A stretch of 13,756 bases of DNA, taken from Cellvibrionales bacterium UBA4495. Its GTDB lineage: Bacteria > Pseudomonadota > Gammaproteobacteria > Pseudomonadales > Porticoccaceae. Both the position numbers and the translations under genes were made by a program. Every line of letters starts with the position of its first letter. Positions within the stretch are counted from its first letter, which is position 1. This document shows positions 6,602 through 13,350 of this stretch, piece by piece. Below the pieces are notes generated by a model. That model saw only the letters and a list, made by a program, of their open reading frames with translations. It made no database searches and had not been told where the DNA came from. The DNA is taken from NCBI GenBank assembly GCA_002388905.1, contig DGNJ01000124.1, positions 52,215 through 65,970 of the forward strand, in the 5' to 3' direction.

Positions 6602-8631
6602 ACTGGTTGACGGGAGTCTGGAACTGGGTAGACCAACGGTTGCCGGTGCAGCAGGCCTGGGACAAACACATGGGCAAGTACTACGCGCCCAAGAATTTCA
6701 ATTTCTGGTACTTCTTTGGTGTGCTTTCCCTGGTAGTGCTGGTGATTCAGCTGATATCCGGCATCTGGTTGCTGATGAGCTACAACGGCACCGCCGAAGG
6801 GGCTTTCGCATCGGTCGAATACATTATGCGCGATGTCAACATGGGCTGGATGCTGCGCTATATCCACTCCACCGGCGCATCGGCGTTTTTTATCGTGGTT
6901 TATCTGCACATGTTCCGTGGGCTCCTTTACGGGTCCTACAAGGCGCCCCGGGAACTGGTCTGGCTGTTCGGCATGGCCATCTACCTGGCACTCATGGCCG
7001 AGGCCTTCCTGGGCTACGTGCTGCCCTGGGGGCAGATGTCCTACTGGGGCGCCCAGGTGATCATCTCCCTGTTCGGCGCCATTCCCTATATCGGTGAGGA
7101 TATTGTCACCTGGGTGCGCGGCGACTATCTGATCTCGGGCATCACCCTGAACCGCTTCATGTCCCTGCACGTGGTGGCTCTCCCCATTGTCTTGCTGGCG
7201 CTGGTAGTACTGCATATCCTGGCCCTGCACGAAGTCGGTTCCAACAACCCGGACGGGGTCGAGATCAAGAAGAACAAGGATGCCAACGGCGTGCCCCGGG
7301 ACGGCATTCCCTTCCATCCCTACTACACGGTCCACGACCTGGTGCCGGTGGTTGTCTTCCTGATGGTGTTTTCGTTCATCGTCTTCTTCGTACCGGAGAT
7401 GGGTGGCTATTTCCTGGAGAAGGCCAACTTCGAGATCGCCAACCCCCTGAAGACACCGGCACACATTGCCCCGGTCTGGTACTTCACCCCCTTCTATTCC
7501 ATGCTCCGGGCGGTGCCGGACAAGTTCCTGGGCTTCCTGACCATGGCCGCCGCCATCGCCATTCTGTTCATCCTGCCCTGGCTCGATCGCAGCCCGGTCA
7601 AATCGATACGCTACAAGGGCCAGTTCAGCCGGGTGGCCATCGTGGTCTTCGCGGCGTCGTTCGTGATCCTGGGTGTGCTGGGCGTCAAGGCACCGACACC
7701 GGAGCGGACCTTCCTGGCCCGGATTTGCACTGTTCTCTACTTCGGCTACTTCCTGGCCATGCCCATCTGGACCCGGATGGAGCGCACCAAGCCCCAGCCC
7801 GAACGCGTCACCACCGATGGCGGCATGGGCGGCCTCAGGGCACTTGGTGTTCTTGTAATCCTGGGCCTGCTGATCTTCCTGCCCCTCAAGGCGGTGGGGG
7901 CCGAGAGCGCCCACGAATGCGGCACCATTCCCTGCGAACCCATGGAGGTGGACCTGGGCGACAAGGAGTCCCTGCAGCGCGGTGCCAAACTCTTCACCAA
8001 CTACTGCATGGGCTGTCACGAGGCCAAATATTCCCGCTGGGGGCGGGTGGCCGACGACCTGGAAATGCCTGCTCACATGGTCATGGAAAACCTGGTTTTC
8101 GCCGACCAGAAGATCGGTGCGCTGATGAAGAACGCCATGCCCGAGGACGAAGCCAAGCAGTGGTTCGGGGCCGCGCCGCCGGACCTTACCATGGTTACCC
8201 GGGTGCGCTCTCCCGAGTGGGTGTACACTTACCTGAAGAACTTCTACAAGGACCCCATGCGGCCCGTGGGTGTCAACAACAAGGTCTTTCCCGATGTGGC
8301 CATGCCCCACGCCATGGTGGAGCTGCAGGGCCTGCAGGAGTGCGCGCCCGGGCCGGTCAAGGCCGCCAATGGCGGCATCAAGGAGGATCCGCTCACCGGC
8401 GAACCCATTCTCGATGATCCCTGCGGCAGTTTTGACCTGGTCACCGAGGGTCGCATGACGCCGGAAGAATACGACGAGGCCGTCTACGATCTGGTCAATT
8501 TCATGGGCTACATGGCCAATCCCGTCGCCGACAAGAGCCGGCGCATCGGCATCTATGTATTGCTTTTCCTCGCCTTTCTGCTGGTCTGGGTGATGCTGCT
8601 CAACCGCGAGTACTGGAAAGACGTGCACTGA
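6598..8631 (+). CDS. petBC: Fused cytochrome b - cytochrome c1 of the bc1 complex
   Basis: One uninterrupted 677-residue frame encodes two complex III subunits that are normally separate. Residues 1-405 are cytochrome b: bis-heme ligands H90/H104 (13 residues between) and H191/H206 (14 between, as in other beta/gamma-proteobacterial and b6-type proteins), a Qo motif P292-V-W-Y295 and about eight membrane helices. It runs through ERTKPQPERVT, where separate petB genes typically end. Residues 410-435 look like a signal peptide (hydrophobic 416-430, then AVGA before ESA). Residues 436-677 are cytochrome c1: heme site C470-M-G-C473-H474, likely axial Met569 (VAMPHAM) and a C-terminal anchor (about 650-669, ending NREYWKDVH). 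An odd number of helices before the c1 domain puts it in the periplasm, as needed. The Bradyrhizobium fbcH product is a known polyprotein of this kind, cut after synthesis. No Shine-Dalgarno precedes the in-frame ATG at 7825, so separate c1 translation looks unlikely. Confidence 0.93.
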   Translation: MNWLTGVWNWVDQRLPVQQAWDKHMGKYYAPKNFNFWYFFGVLSLVVLVIQLISGIWLLMSYNGTAEGAFASVEYIMRDVNMGWMLRYIHSTGASAFFIVVYLHMFRGLLYGSYKAPRELVWLFGMAIYLALMAEAFLGYVLPWGQMSYWGAQVIISLFGAIPYIGEDIVTWVRGDYLISGITLNRFMSLHVVALPIVLLALVVLHILALHEVGSNNPDGVEIKKNKDANGVPRDGIPFHPYYTVHDLVPVVVFLMVFSFIVFFVPEMGGYFLEKANFEIANPLKTPAHIAPVWYFTPFYSMLRAVPDKFLGFLTMAAAIAILFILPWLDRSPVKSIRYKGQFSRVAIVVFAASFVILGVLGVKAPTPERTFLARICTVLYFGYFLAMPIWTRMERTKPQPERVTTDGGMGGLRALGVLVILGLLIFLPLKAVGAESAHECGTIPCEPMEVDLGDKESLQRGAKLFTNYCMGCHEAKYSRWGRVADDLEMPAHMVMENLVFADQKIGALMKNAMPEDEAKQWFGAAPPDLTMVTRVRSPEWVYTYLKNFYKDPMRPVGVNNKVFPDVAMPHAMVELQGLQECAPGPVKAANGGIKEDPLTGEPILDDPCGSFDLVTEGRMTPEEYDEAVYDLVNFMGYMANPVADKSRRIGIYVLLFLAFLLVWVMLLNREYWKDVH

Positions 8632-8639
8632 CAGCGGGG

Positions 8640-8657
8640 GGCGGCCAGCCGGTCGCC
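8640..8657 (+). other. Hairpin between the cytochrome b-c1 gene and sspA
   Basis: GGCGGCC, loop AGCC and GGTCGCC form a 7-bp stem with one G-U pair, 8 bases after the c1 stop. No T-run follows, so it is not a classical terminator. It may mark a partial stop or an mRNA processing/stability site between the bc1 operon and sspA. Confidence 0.3.
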
Positions 8658-8690
8658 TGGTTCCGATAACGATACTTAGAGGACATTGGA

Positions 8691-9320
8691 ATGGGGGTTG
8701 TTGCCAGGCGTTCGACAATGACGTTCTTTTCGGATCCGGGCTGCCAATACAGCCACCGGGTGCGCATCGTACTGGCGGAAAAGGGCGTGGTCGTCGACAT
8801 CGAGGATGTGGATCCCACGGCCATTCCGGAAGAGGTACTGGAATTCAACCCCTACGGTACACTGCCCACCCTGGTGGACCGGGACCTGACCCTCTACGAG
8901 TCCAAGGTAATGATGGAGTACCTGGACGAACGCTTTCCCCACCCGCCCCTTTTACCGGTGTATCCCGTGACCAGGGCCCTGAGCCGCCAGTATATGTACC
9001 GGATCGAAAAGGACTGGTGTGCTGCCGCCGACCAGATTCTCGCCCAGGGTGACACCAAGGCCTCCGACAAGGCGCGAAAGGAGTTGCGGGAAAGCCTTTC
9101 GGCCATTGCGCCCATTTTTACCGAGAACCCCTATTTCATGAACGAGGAGTTTACCCTCGTGGACTGCTGCCTGGCGCCCCTTCTATGGCGGCTGGAGCAG
9201 TTGGGTATCAGCCTGCCCAATCGCCGGCAGACCAAGCCGCTGCTGGCCTATATGCAACGGATCTTCGAGCGTCCATCCTTCCGGGAGAGTCTCACCGATC
9301 TGGAAAGGGAAATGCGCTAG
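8691..9320 (+). CDS. sspA: Stringent starvation protein A
   Basis: GST-fold protein that binds RNA polymerase holoenzyme and alters promoter use in stationary phase and starvation; in pathogens it controls virulence and acid tolerance genes. The 209-residue length is normal. The N-terminal thioredoxin-like domain (about residues 9-85) has [42 protein letters not shown] and [20 protein letters not shown]. The last holds the Pro-His-Pro patch that contacts RNA polymerase sigma70 in E. coli SspA. The C-terminal all-helical domain begins near residue 95 (YRIEKDW). A catalytic GST residue is not expected, as SspA does not bind glutathione. GAGG lies 9 bases before the ATG. The gene is 59 bases after the cytochrome b-c1 stop, an order (petABC-sspA-sspB) conserved in pseudomonads. 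Confidence 0.97.
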   Translation: MGVVARRSTMTFFSDPGCQYSHRVRIVLAEKGVVVDIEDVDPTAIPEEVLEFNPYGTLPTLVDRDLTLYESKVMMEYLDERFPHPPLLPVYPVTRALSRQYMYRIEKDWCAAADQILAQGDTKASDKARKELRESLSAIAPIFTENPYFMNEEFTLVDCCLAPLLWRLEQLGISLPNRRQTKPLLAYMQRIFERPSFRESLTDLEREMR

Positions 9321-9348
9321 CGTTTCCGGGACGGTGTCGCCGGAAACG
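9321..9348 (+). repeat. Perfect inverted repeat between sspA and sspB
   Basis: CGTTTCCGG (9321-9329) and CCGGAAACG (9340-9348) are exact reverse complements, starting at the base after the sspA stop. The inner GAC (9330-9332) and GTC (9336-9338) can extend the stem by 3 bp across a one-base bulge. There is no T-run on either strand, so it is a structural or processing hairpin rather than an intrinsic terminator. Confidence 0.7.
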
Positions 9349-9444
9349 GCCGCACGCAGCGACGGCTGACCGTAGCAAAATCGTTGGAAATGCTTTTGCC
9401 GGAGGGGGAACAACCTCTGCGACCCTGGAGACAAGTGAATTCCG

Positions 9445-9876
9445 ATGACTACCATGACATCCAACCGCCCCTACCTGCTCCGGGCTTTCTACGACTGGAT
9501 CGTCGACAACGACTGCACCCCCTATGTGGTGGTGGATGCCTATGCGGAGGGGGCGGAGGTGCCCCAGGGCTATGTCAACGATGGTCAGATCGTCCTCAAT
9601 GTCGCGCCGCGGGCGGTGCGCGACTTCCATATGGACAATGAGTCGATCAGCTTCAATACCCGGTTCGGTGGTGTGCCCACGGATATCTTCTTCCCTGTCG
9701 AAGCGGTGATCGGCATCTACGCCCGGGAAAACGGCCAGGGCATGGTTTTCCAGATGGACGAAAAACCCGACCCCACGCCTCCCGACGGCGACGGTCCCCG
9801 GGAAAAAAGGGGCAAGCGGGACTCTGCCGATAAAGAGCCTGAAAAAGGTCGACCCAATTTGCGGGTTATCAAATAA
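9445..9876 (+). CDS. sspB: SspB, ClpXP protease specificity-enhancing adaptor
   Basis: Adaptor that tethers ssrA-tagged proteins, and substrates such as the RseA fragment, to ClpXP. The 143-residue protein has the substrate-binding fold at residues 8-110: RPYLLRAFYDWIVDNDCTPYVVVD, GQIVLNVAPRAV, FNTRFGGVP and IGIYARENGQG. A charged, probably disordered linker (about 111-134) follows, then the C-terminal ClpX-binding tail GRPNLRVIK, matching the LRVVK tail of E. coli SspB. The linker is shorter than in E. coli. An in-frame TGA lies two codons upstream, so ATG 9445 is the longest start; GGAG is 14 bases before it, farther than usual, and ATG 9454 is an alternative. It is 124 bases downstream of sspA and converges with the thiolase. 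SspB and AlgW act in the same RseA/MucA degradation cascade in E. coli and Pseudomonas. Confidence 0.96.
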   Translation: MTTMTSNRPYLLRAFYDWIVDNDCTPYVVVDAYAEGAEVPQGYVNDGQIVLNVAPRAVRDFHMDNESISFNTRFGGVPTDIFFPVEAVIGIYARENGQGMVFQMDEKPDPTPPDGDGPREKRGKRDSADKEPEKGRPNLRVIK

Positions 9877-9889
9877 CGCATTGCAGGTT

Positions 9890-9910
9890 CGGCCTTCGGT
9901 CCGGAGGCCG
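9890..9910. terminator. Possible bidirectional hairpin between sspB and the thiolase
   Basis: CGGCCTTCG, loop GTC and CGGAGGCCG form a 9-bp stem with one G-U pair, placed in the 44-base gap between two convergent stop codons. Neither side has a T-run, so termination strength is uncertain. Position argues for a shared terminator. Confidence 0.4.
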
Positions 9911-9920
9911 GCTCCCGGAC

Positions 9921-11099
9921 TCAGCGCTCCACCGCCAGGGCGGTGCCCATGCCGCCACCGATACACAGGGTCGCCAGTCCCTTGCGGCTGTTTCTGCGCC
10001 GCATTTCATGGATCAGCGTTACCAGGATCCGGCATCCCGAGGCGCCGATGGGGTGCCCCAGGGCGATGGCGCCGCCATTGACATTGACCCTGTCGGTATC
10101 CCATTCCAGTTCCCGGTTGACGGCGATGGCCTGGGCGGCAAACGCCTCATTGGCCTCGATCAGGTCGGGATCGTCCATCGTCCAGCCGGCCCGCTTGAGA
10201 CAGTTCCTGACCGCCGCTATGGGGCCCGTGCCCATGATGGCCGGATCGACGCCGGCGTTGGCGTAGGCGTGGATGCGCGCCAGTGGCTCCAGGCCCAGGT
10301 CCTCGGCAATCTGTCCGCTGGTCAGTAACACGGCGGCAGCGCCGTCGCTGACGCCTGATGCATTGCCCGCTGTCACGGTGCCGTCCGCCTTGAAGGCCGG
10401 CTTGAGGCTTGCCAGGTCCGCCGGGGTGATGCCCTGTCGGGGCGATTCGTCCCGGTCGACCAAAAGGTGCTCCCCGCGATCACCCGACGCGCTCACGGGG
10501 ACAATCTCGTCGTCGAAACGGCCGGCCCGCCGGGCGGCTTCGGCCCGCTGCTGTGAGACCGCGGCAAATTCGTCCTGGTCCTCGCGGCTGATACCGTAGC
10601 GCGCGACGATGTTTTCCGCGGTAATGCCCATAGGGTAATCGTGGAAGGCATCCATGAGGCCGTCCCTGAGCAGGGTGTCCATTGCCGCGCCGTCGCCCAT
10701 CATGAGTCCGCGGCGCATGCCTGGCAGGGCGAAAGGCGCCCGGCTCATGGATTCCTGGCCACCGGCGATGATCATGTCGGCATCGCCGAGCATGATGGCC
10801 TGGGCAGCCAGTTGTACCGCCTTGAGCCCCGATCCGCAGACCTTGTTGATGGTCATCGCCGGGGTCGTCCGGGGAAGGCCTGCCCCGATGGCTGCCTGGC
10901 GGGCCGGGTTCTGGCCCTGGGCCGCGGTCAGCACCTGGCCCAGGATGACCTCGTCGACCCTGTCCAGGGGATTGTTGGCATGGGACAGGACGGAGTGGAT
11001 CACCGCCGAGCCGAGCCGGTCGGCACTCATGCCCGATAATCCGCCCATGAAGTTGCCAATGGCGGTGCGTTGGGCCGCCACTATTACCACTTCGCGCAT
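9921..11099 (-). CDS. Acetyl-CoA acetyltransferase (thiolase)
   Basis: Thiolase-family enzyme that interconverts two acetyl-CoA with acetoacetyl-CoA plus CoA, used in polyhydroxybutyrate or ketone-body and short-chain fatty acid metabolism. The 392-residue length matches biosynthetic thiolases (AtoB/PhaA). All catalytic residues are visible: nucleophile Cys88 in [10 protein letters not shown], His349 in [14 protein letters not shown], and acid/base Cys379 in [29 protein letters not shown] and [11 protein letters not shown] are also family signatures. The start at 11099 is chosen because GGGAG lies about 6 bases upstream and [15 protein letters not shown] is the standard thiolase N-terminus; the frame runs on to 11249 without support. 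It stands alone, convergent to sspB and divergent from the TauE-type gene, with no adjacent phaB, phaC or atoDA, so the pathway it serves cannot be read from context. AtoB versus PhaA cannot be decided from sequence alone. Confidence 0.94.
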   Translation of the reverse strand: MREVVIVAAQRTAIGNFMGGLSGMSADRLGSAVIHSVLSHANNPLDRVDEVILGQVLTAAQGQNPARQAAIGAGLPRTTPAMTINKVCGSGLKAVQLAAQAIMLGDADMIIAGGQESMSRAPFALPGMRRGLMMGDGAAMDTLLRDGLMDAFHDYPMGITAENIVARYGISREDQDEFAAVSQQRAEAARRAGRFDDEIVPVSASGDRGEHLLVDRDESPRQGITPADLASLKPAFKADGTVTAGNASGVSDGAAAVLLTSGQIAEDLGLEPLARIHAYANAGVDPAIMGTGPIAAVRNCLKRAGWTMDDPDLIEANEAFAAQAIAVNRELEWDTDRVNVNGGAIALGHPIGASGCRILVTLIHEMRRRNSRKGLATLCIGGGMGTALAVER

Positions 11100-11135
11100 C
11101 CCGTTCTCCCTCTCGATAGCCGGTGCCTGGTGGAA

Positions 11136-11181
11136 GGTTAGTCCAGGGTCGGGCGCTAACCAAGAGGTCTGCTCCTCTGGT
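11136..11181. promoter_or_regulatory. Nested dyads in the thiolase / TauE divergent region
   Basis: GGTTAG (11136-11141) and CTAACC (11156-11161) are an exact inverted repeat with 14 bases between. A second dyad, ACC-A-AGAGG (11159-11167) and CCTCT-GGT (11174-11181), overlaps its edge and needs one bulged base. They lie 37-82 bases upstream of the thiolase start. They could be operator half-sites, but no specific regulator is implied. Confidence 0.3.
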
Positions 11182-11206
11182 AAAGGCATCGATCCCGGTG
11201 TGCAGG

Positions 11207-11212
11207 TATGAT
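11207..11212 (+). promoter_or_regulatory. Possible -10 element for the TauE/SafE-type gene
   Basis: TATGAT is a good -10 match, but no convincing -35 hexamer lies 16-18 bases upstream. If used, transcription would begin near 11219, almost at the ATG at 11224, and would leave the Shine-Dalgarno at 11235-11241 in a short leader. Confidence 0.35.
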
Positions 11213-11234
11213 ATTGCCCCAACATGCCCCTGCG

Positions 11235-11241
11235 GGAGGAG
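11235..11241 (+). promoter_or_regulatory. Shine-Dalgarno deciding a TTG start
   Basis: GGAGGAG ends 9 bases before TTG 11251. The upstream ATG at 11224 has no such sequence before it. This favours TTG as the real initiation codon of the TauE/SafE-type gene. Confidence 0.6.
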
Positions 11242-11250
11242 ACCGCCAAA

Positions 11251-12015
11251 TTGATTACTGATCCATGGTTCTATGTACTGGCCGTGCCCGTCGTGCTCCT
11301 GATCGGCATATCCAAGGGCGGCTTCGCCGGGGGCCTGGGTACCATCGGGGTACCCCTGCTGGCCCTGGCCGTCGATCCCCGGGAGGCGGCGGGAGTGTTG
11401 CTGCCCATTCTCTGCACCATGGACCTTTTTTCCACCTGGAGCTTCCGCAAGTACTGGGATCGAAAAAACCTGGCCATCCTGTTGCCCGCCGGTGTCGCGG
11501 GCATCGCTGCCGGAGCCTGGCTTTTCCACTCCCTGAACGTCGACATGATCCGCCTGCTGGTGGGCATCCTGGCGCTTTACTTTGTCGGGCACTTCGTGGT
11601 CAATCTCCTGCGCCGCCGCTTGCCGGCTCCCCGGCCGGCACACCGCGGGCGGGGCTATTTCTGGGGAAGTCTTGCCGGCCTGACCAGTACCGTCGCCCAT
11701 GCCGGCGGGCCGCCCCTGTCGCTTTATCTTCTGCCCCAGCGCCTGAACAAGACCTACCTGGTGGGCACCACCGTGATTTTCTTTGCCACCATCAATTACG
11801 TGAAGCTGGTGCCCTACGCCTGGCTCGGCCAGCTCAGCCCCGGCAACCTGTTGACGTCGCTGGTGCTTCTGCCCCTGGCGCCCATCGGCGTACGCCTCGG
11901 CGTCTTTTTGCATCATCGCGTTCCGGAAACGATTTTCTACTGGCTCTGTTATGGCCTTTTGCTGGTGGCGGGAATCCGGCTCTGTTACCAGGGTGCGGTT
12001 AACCTCGCTGTCTGA
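11251..12015 (+). CDS. TauE/SafE family (DUF81) membrane exporter
   Basis: Polytopic inner-membrane protein of the TauE/SafE family, members of which are thought to export sulfite, sulfoacetate or other organic anions; the substrate here is unknown. From TTG 11251 it has 254 residues, normal for the family, with about eight hydrophobic segments arranged as two repeats. Family motifs are [22 protein letters not shown] near the N-terminus and the matching second-half motif [20 protein letters not shown], followed by [24 protein letters not shown] basic loop ([17 protein letters not shown]) separates the halves. TTG is preferred to ATG 11224 because of the strong GGAGGAG; the ATG would add nine residues (MPLREETAK). 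It is divergent from the thiolase and converges on the sensor kinase with an 18-base gap. No sulfur-metabolism gene is adjacent, so a sulfite role is not supported by context. Confidence 0.88.
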   Translation: MITDPWFYVLAVPVVLLIGISKGGFAGGLGTIGVPLLALAVDPREAAGVLLPILCTMDLFSTWSFRKYWDRKNLAILLPAGVAGIAAGAWLFHSLNVDMIRLLVGILALYFVGHFVVNLLRRRLPAPRPAHRGRGYFWGSLAGLTSTVAHAGGPPLSLYLLPQRLNKTYLVGTTVIFFATINYVKLVPYAWLGQLSPGNLLTSLVLLPLAPIGVRLGVFLHHRVPETIFYWLCYGLLLVAGIRLCYQGAVNLAV

Positions 12016-12033
12016 GGGGCAGGGCTGGGGCAG

Positions 12034-13350
12034 TCACTTGCGTTCGCCCGCTGGCAGCGCGATGGTGACGCAGAGGCCGCGGGCGTCAGTCCGGTTGGTG
12101 GCGTCAATGCGCCCGCCGTGCAACTCCACTGCCCGCCGGGCGATTGCCAGGCCCAGGCCATACCCCCCGGCGGGGCGTTCCCGGGAGGGGTCCGCGCGGA
12201 CAAAGGGTTCGAAAAGTGTTGCCAGTGACGCCTCGTCGACACCGGGCCCCCGATCGCAGATGCGCAGCCGGATCTCCGGTCCGGTCTCCAGCTCGACCTG
12301 GATAGTGGTGTTATCCTCGGTATAGCGGATGGCGTTGCGTACCAGGTTCTCCACGGACCGGCGCAGGAGTTCGCCGTTGCCGATGAGGGTGGCCCGGCCC
12401 CGCGCGTGCCAGTCAATGGTGCAACCCTTCTGTTCCGCCTCCAGCTGATTGTCCGTAACCACCATGGTCACCAGTTCCACCAGGTCTACGGTCTCGTCGA
12501 GATCCTGCTCCGCCGTGCACTCCATGCGCGAAAGGGAAAGCACCTGACCCACCAGCTCTTCCAGGCGCTGGATATCGCGCTCGATGCGGTCCAGGGACGG
12601 GGCTTCTTTATCTCCGGCCTTGCGGCGCGCCAGAGCCACGGCCACCTGAAGCCTGGCCAGGGGCGAGCGCAGTTCGTGGGAGACGTCCCGGAGCAGTTGC
12701 TGCTGTGCCTGGAGCAGTTGCTGGATACGGTCCGCCATGGTGTCGAAGTCATAGGCCAGGTCGGCGATTTCGTCCTTTCTGCCGCGCAGATTGCCCACCC
12801 TTACGCCGAGTTCCCCGGCGGCGAGGCGGTGGGTGGCATCGCGCAGCCGGGTTACCGGCATCGACAGGTAGCGTGCCAGCCAGAGGCAGACCAGGGTACT
12901 GATGGCCAGGGTGATCGCCAGGGCAAGCCAGCGGCGGGGCCAGGCTGGACCGTGGTAGCCGGGCCTGCGGGGGGCGACCACCTGATAGCGGGCGCCCCCG
13001 GGGGCCCGGGCATCCCTGACCACCAGCAGGTCGTGGCGGATCGGTTGCCGGTCGGCGAGTTTTTTCAGAAACGGCGGCAGACTGCGCCCGAACAGGTCCT
13101 GCCCCCGGTCGTCGATGACAAAAATGGGATAGCGGCTCTCGTGGCTGAGATGGTCAAGGAGGTCCCTGGCCTTGTCAAAGCGTCCCTGTTCAATCGCCAG
13201 GGAGATCGCCGCCACCTGACCGCGGGGAAACTGCTCGCTGAACGGGTAGGCCTGCTCCATGTAGAACTTGACCCCCCAGCCCACGGCAAAGCTGATCAGT
13301 AGCAGCGCCAGCCAGAACCAGATGAAAATTTTCCAGTACAGGCGGGTCAT
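12034..13350 (-). CDS. Sensor histidine kinase, CpxA-like
   Basis: Inner-membrane sensor kinase of an OmpR-class two-component system, most like the CpxA/CpxS group that responds to envelope stress. Domains in order over 438 residues are: TM1 (about 7-28), a periplasmic sensor of about 110 residues (29-141), TM2 (about 142-160), HAMP (about 160-213), HisKA with phospho-acceptor His225 in RDVSHELRSPLARLQ, and HATPase_c with N-box ENLVRNAIRYT (335-344), G1 DRGPGVD (366-372), F-box LFEPF and G2 GGYGLGLAI (395-403). All kinase motifs are intact. The sensor domain ends in an Arg/Pro/Gly-rich stretch (about 112-140) before TM2. The start overlaps the regulator stop as TGATG, so the two are translationally coupled. 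No cpxP-like gene is visible nearby. The CpxA assignment rests on overall layout and the CpxR-like partner; the stimulus is unknown. Confidence 0.9.
   Translation of the reverse strand: MTRLYWKIFIWFWLALLLISFAVGWGVKFYMEQAYPFSEQFPRGQVAAISLAIEQGRFDKARDLLDHLSHESRYPIFVIDDRGQDLFGRSLPPFLKKLADRQPIRHDLLVVRDARAPGGARYQVVAPRRPGYHGPAWPRRWLALAITLAISTLVCLWLARYLSMPVTRLRDATHRLAAGELGVRVGNLRGRKDEIADLAYDFDTMADRIQQLLQAQQQLLRDVSHELRSPLARLQVAVALARRKAGDKEAPSLDRIERDIQRLEELVGQVLSLSRMECTAEQDLDETVDLVELVTMVVTDNQLEAEQKGCTIDWHARGRATLIGNGELLRRSVENLVRNAIRYTEDNTTIQVELETGPEIRLRICDRGPGVDEASLATLFEPFVRADPSRERPAGGYGLGLAIARRAVELHGGRIDATNRTDARGLCVTIALPAGERK

Noticed and set aside
7825..8631. Separate petC gene starting at the in-frame ATG 7825
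   Set aside because: No ribosome-binding site is present and no stop codon separates it from cytochrome b; the single fused frame is the simpler reading. Kept as a testable alternative in the findings.
6544..8718. Very long minus-strand open frame (724 codons) opposite the cytochrome b-c1 gene
   Set aside because: Its translation is His/Gln/Gly-rich with no recognisable domain, and the plus strand carries a complete, motif-rich membrane protein. Long antisense frames are expected in GC-rich DNA with strong third-position bias.
11135..11163. Minus-strand promoter for the thiolase: TTGGTT, 17-base spacer, TAACCT
   Set aside because: Each hexamer matches consensus at only about three positions; the sequence is better described as part of the dyads there.
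10480..11916. Minus-strand open frame spanning parts of the thiolase and TauE-type genes
   Set aside because: It overlaps two well-supported genes in other frames and has low-complexity Gln/Gly/Arg content.
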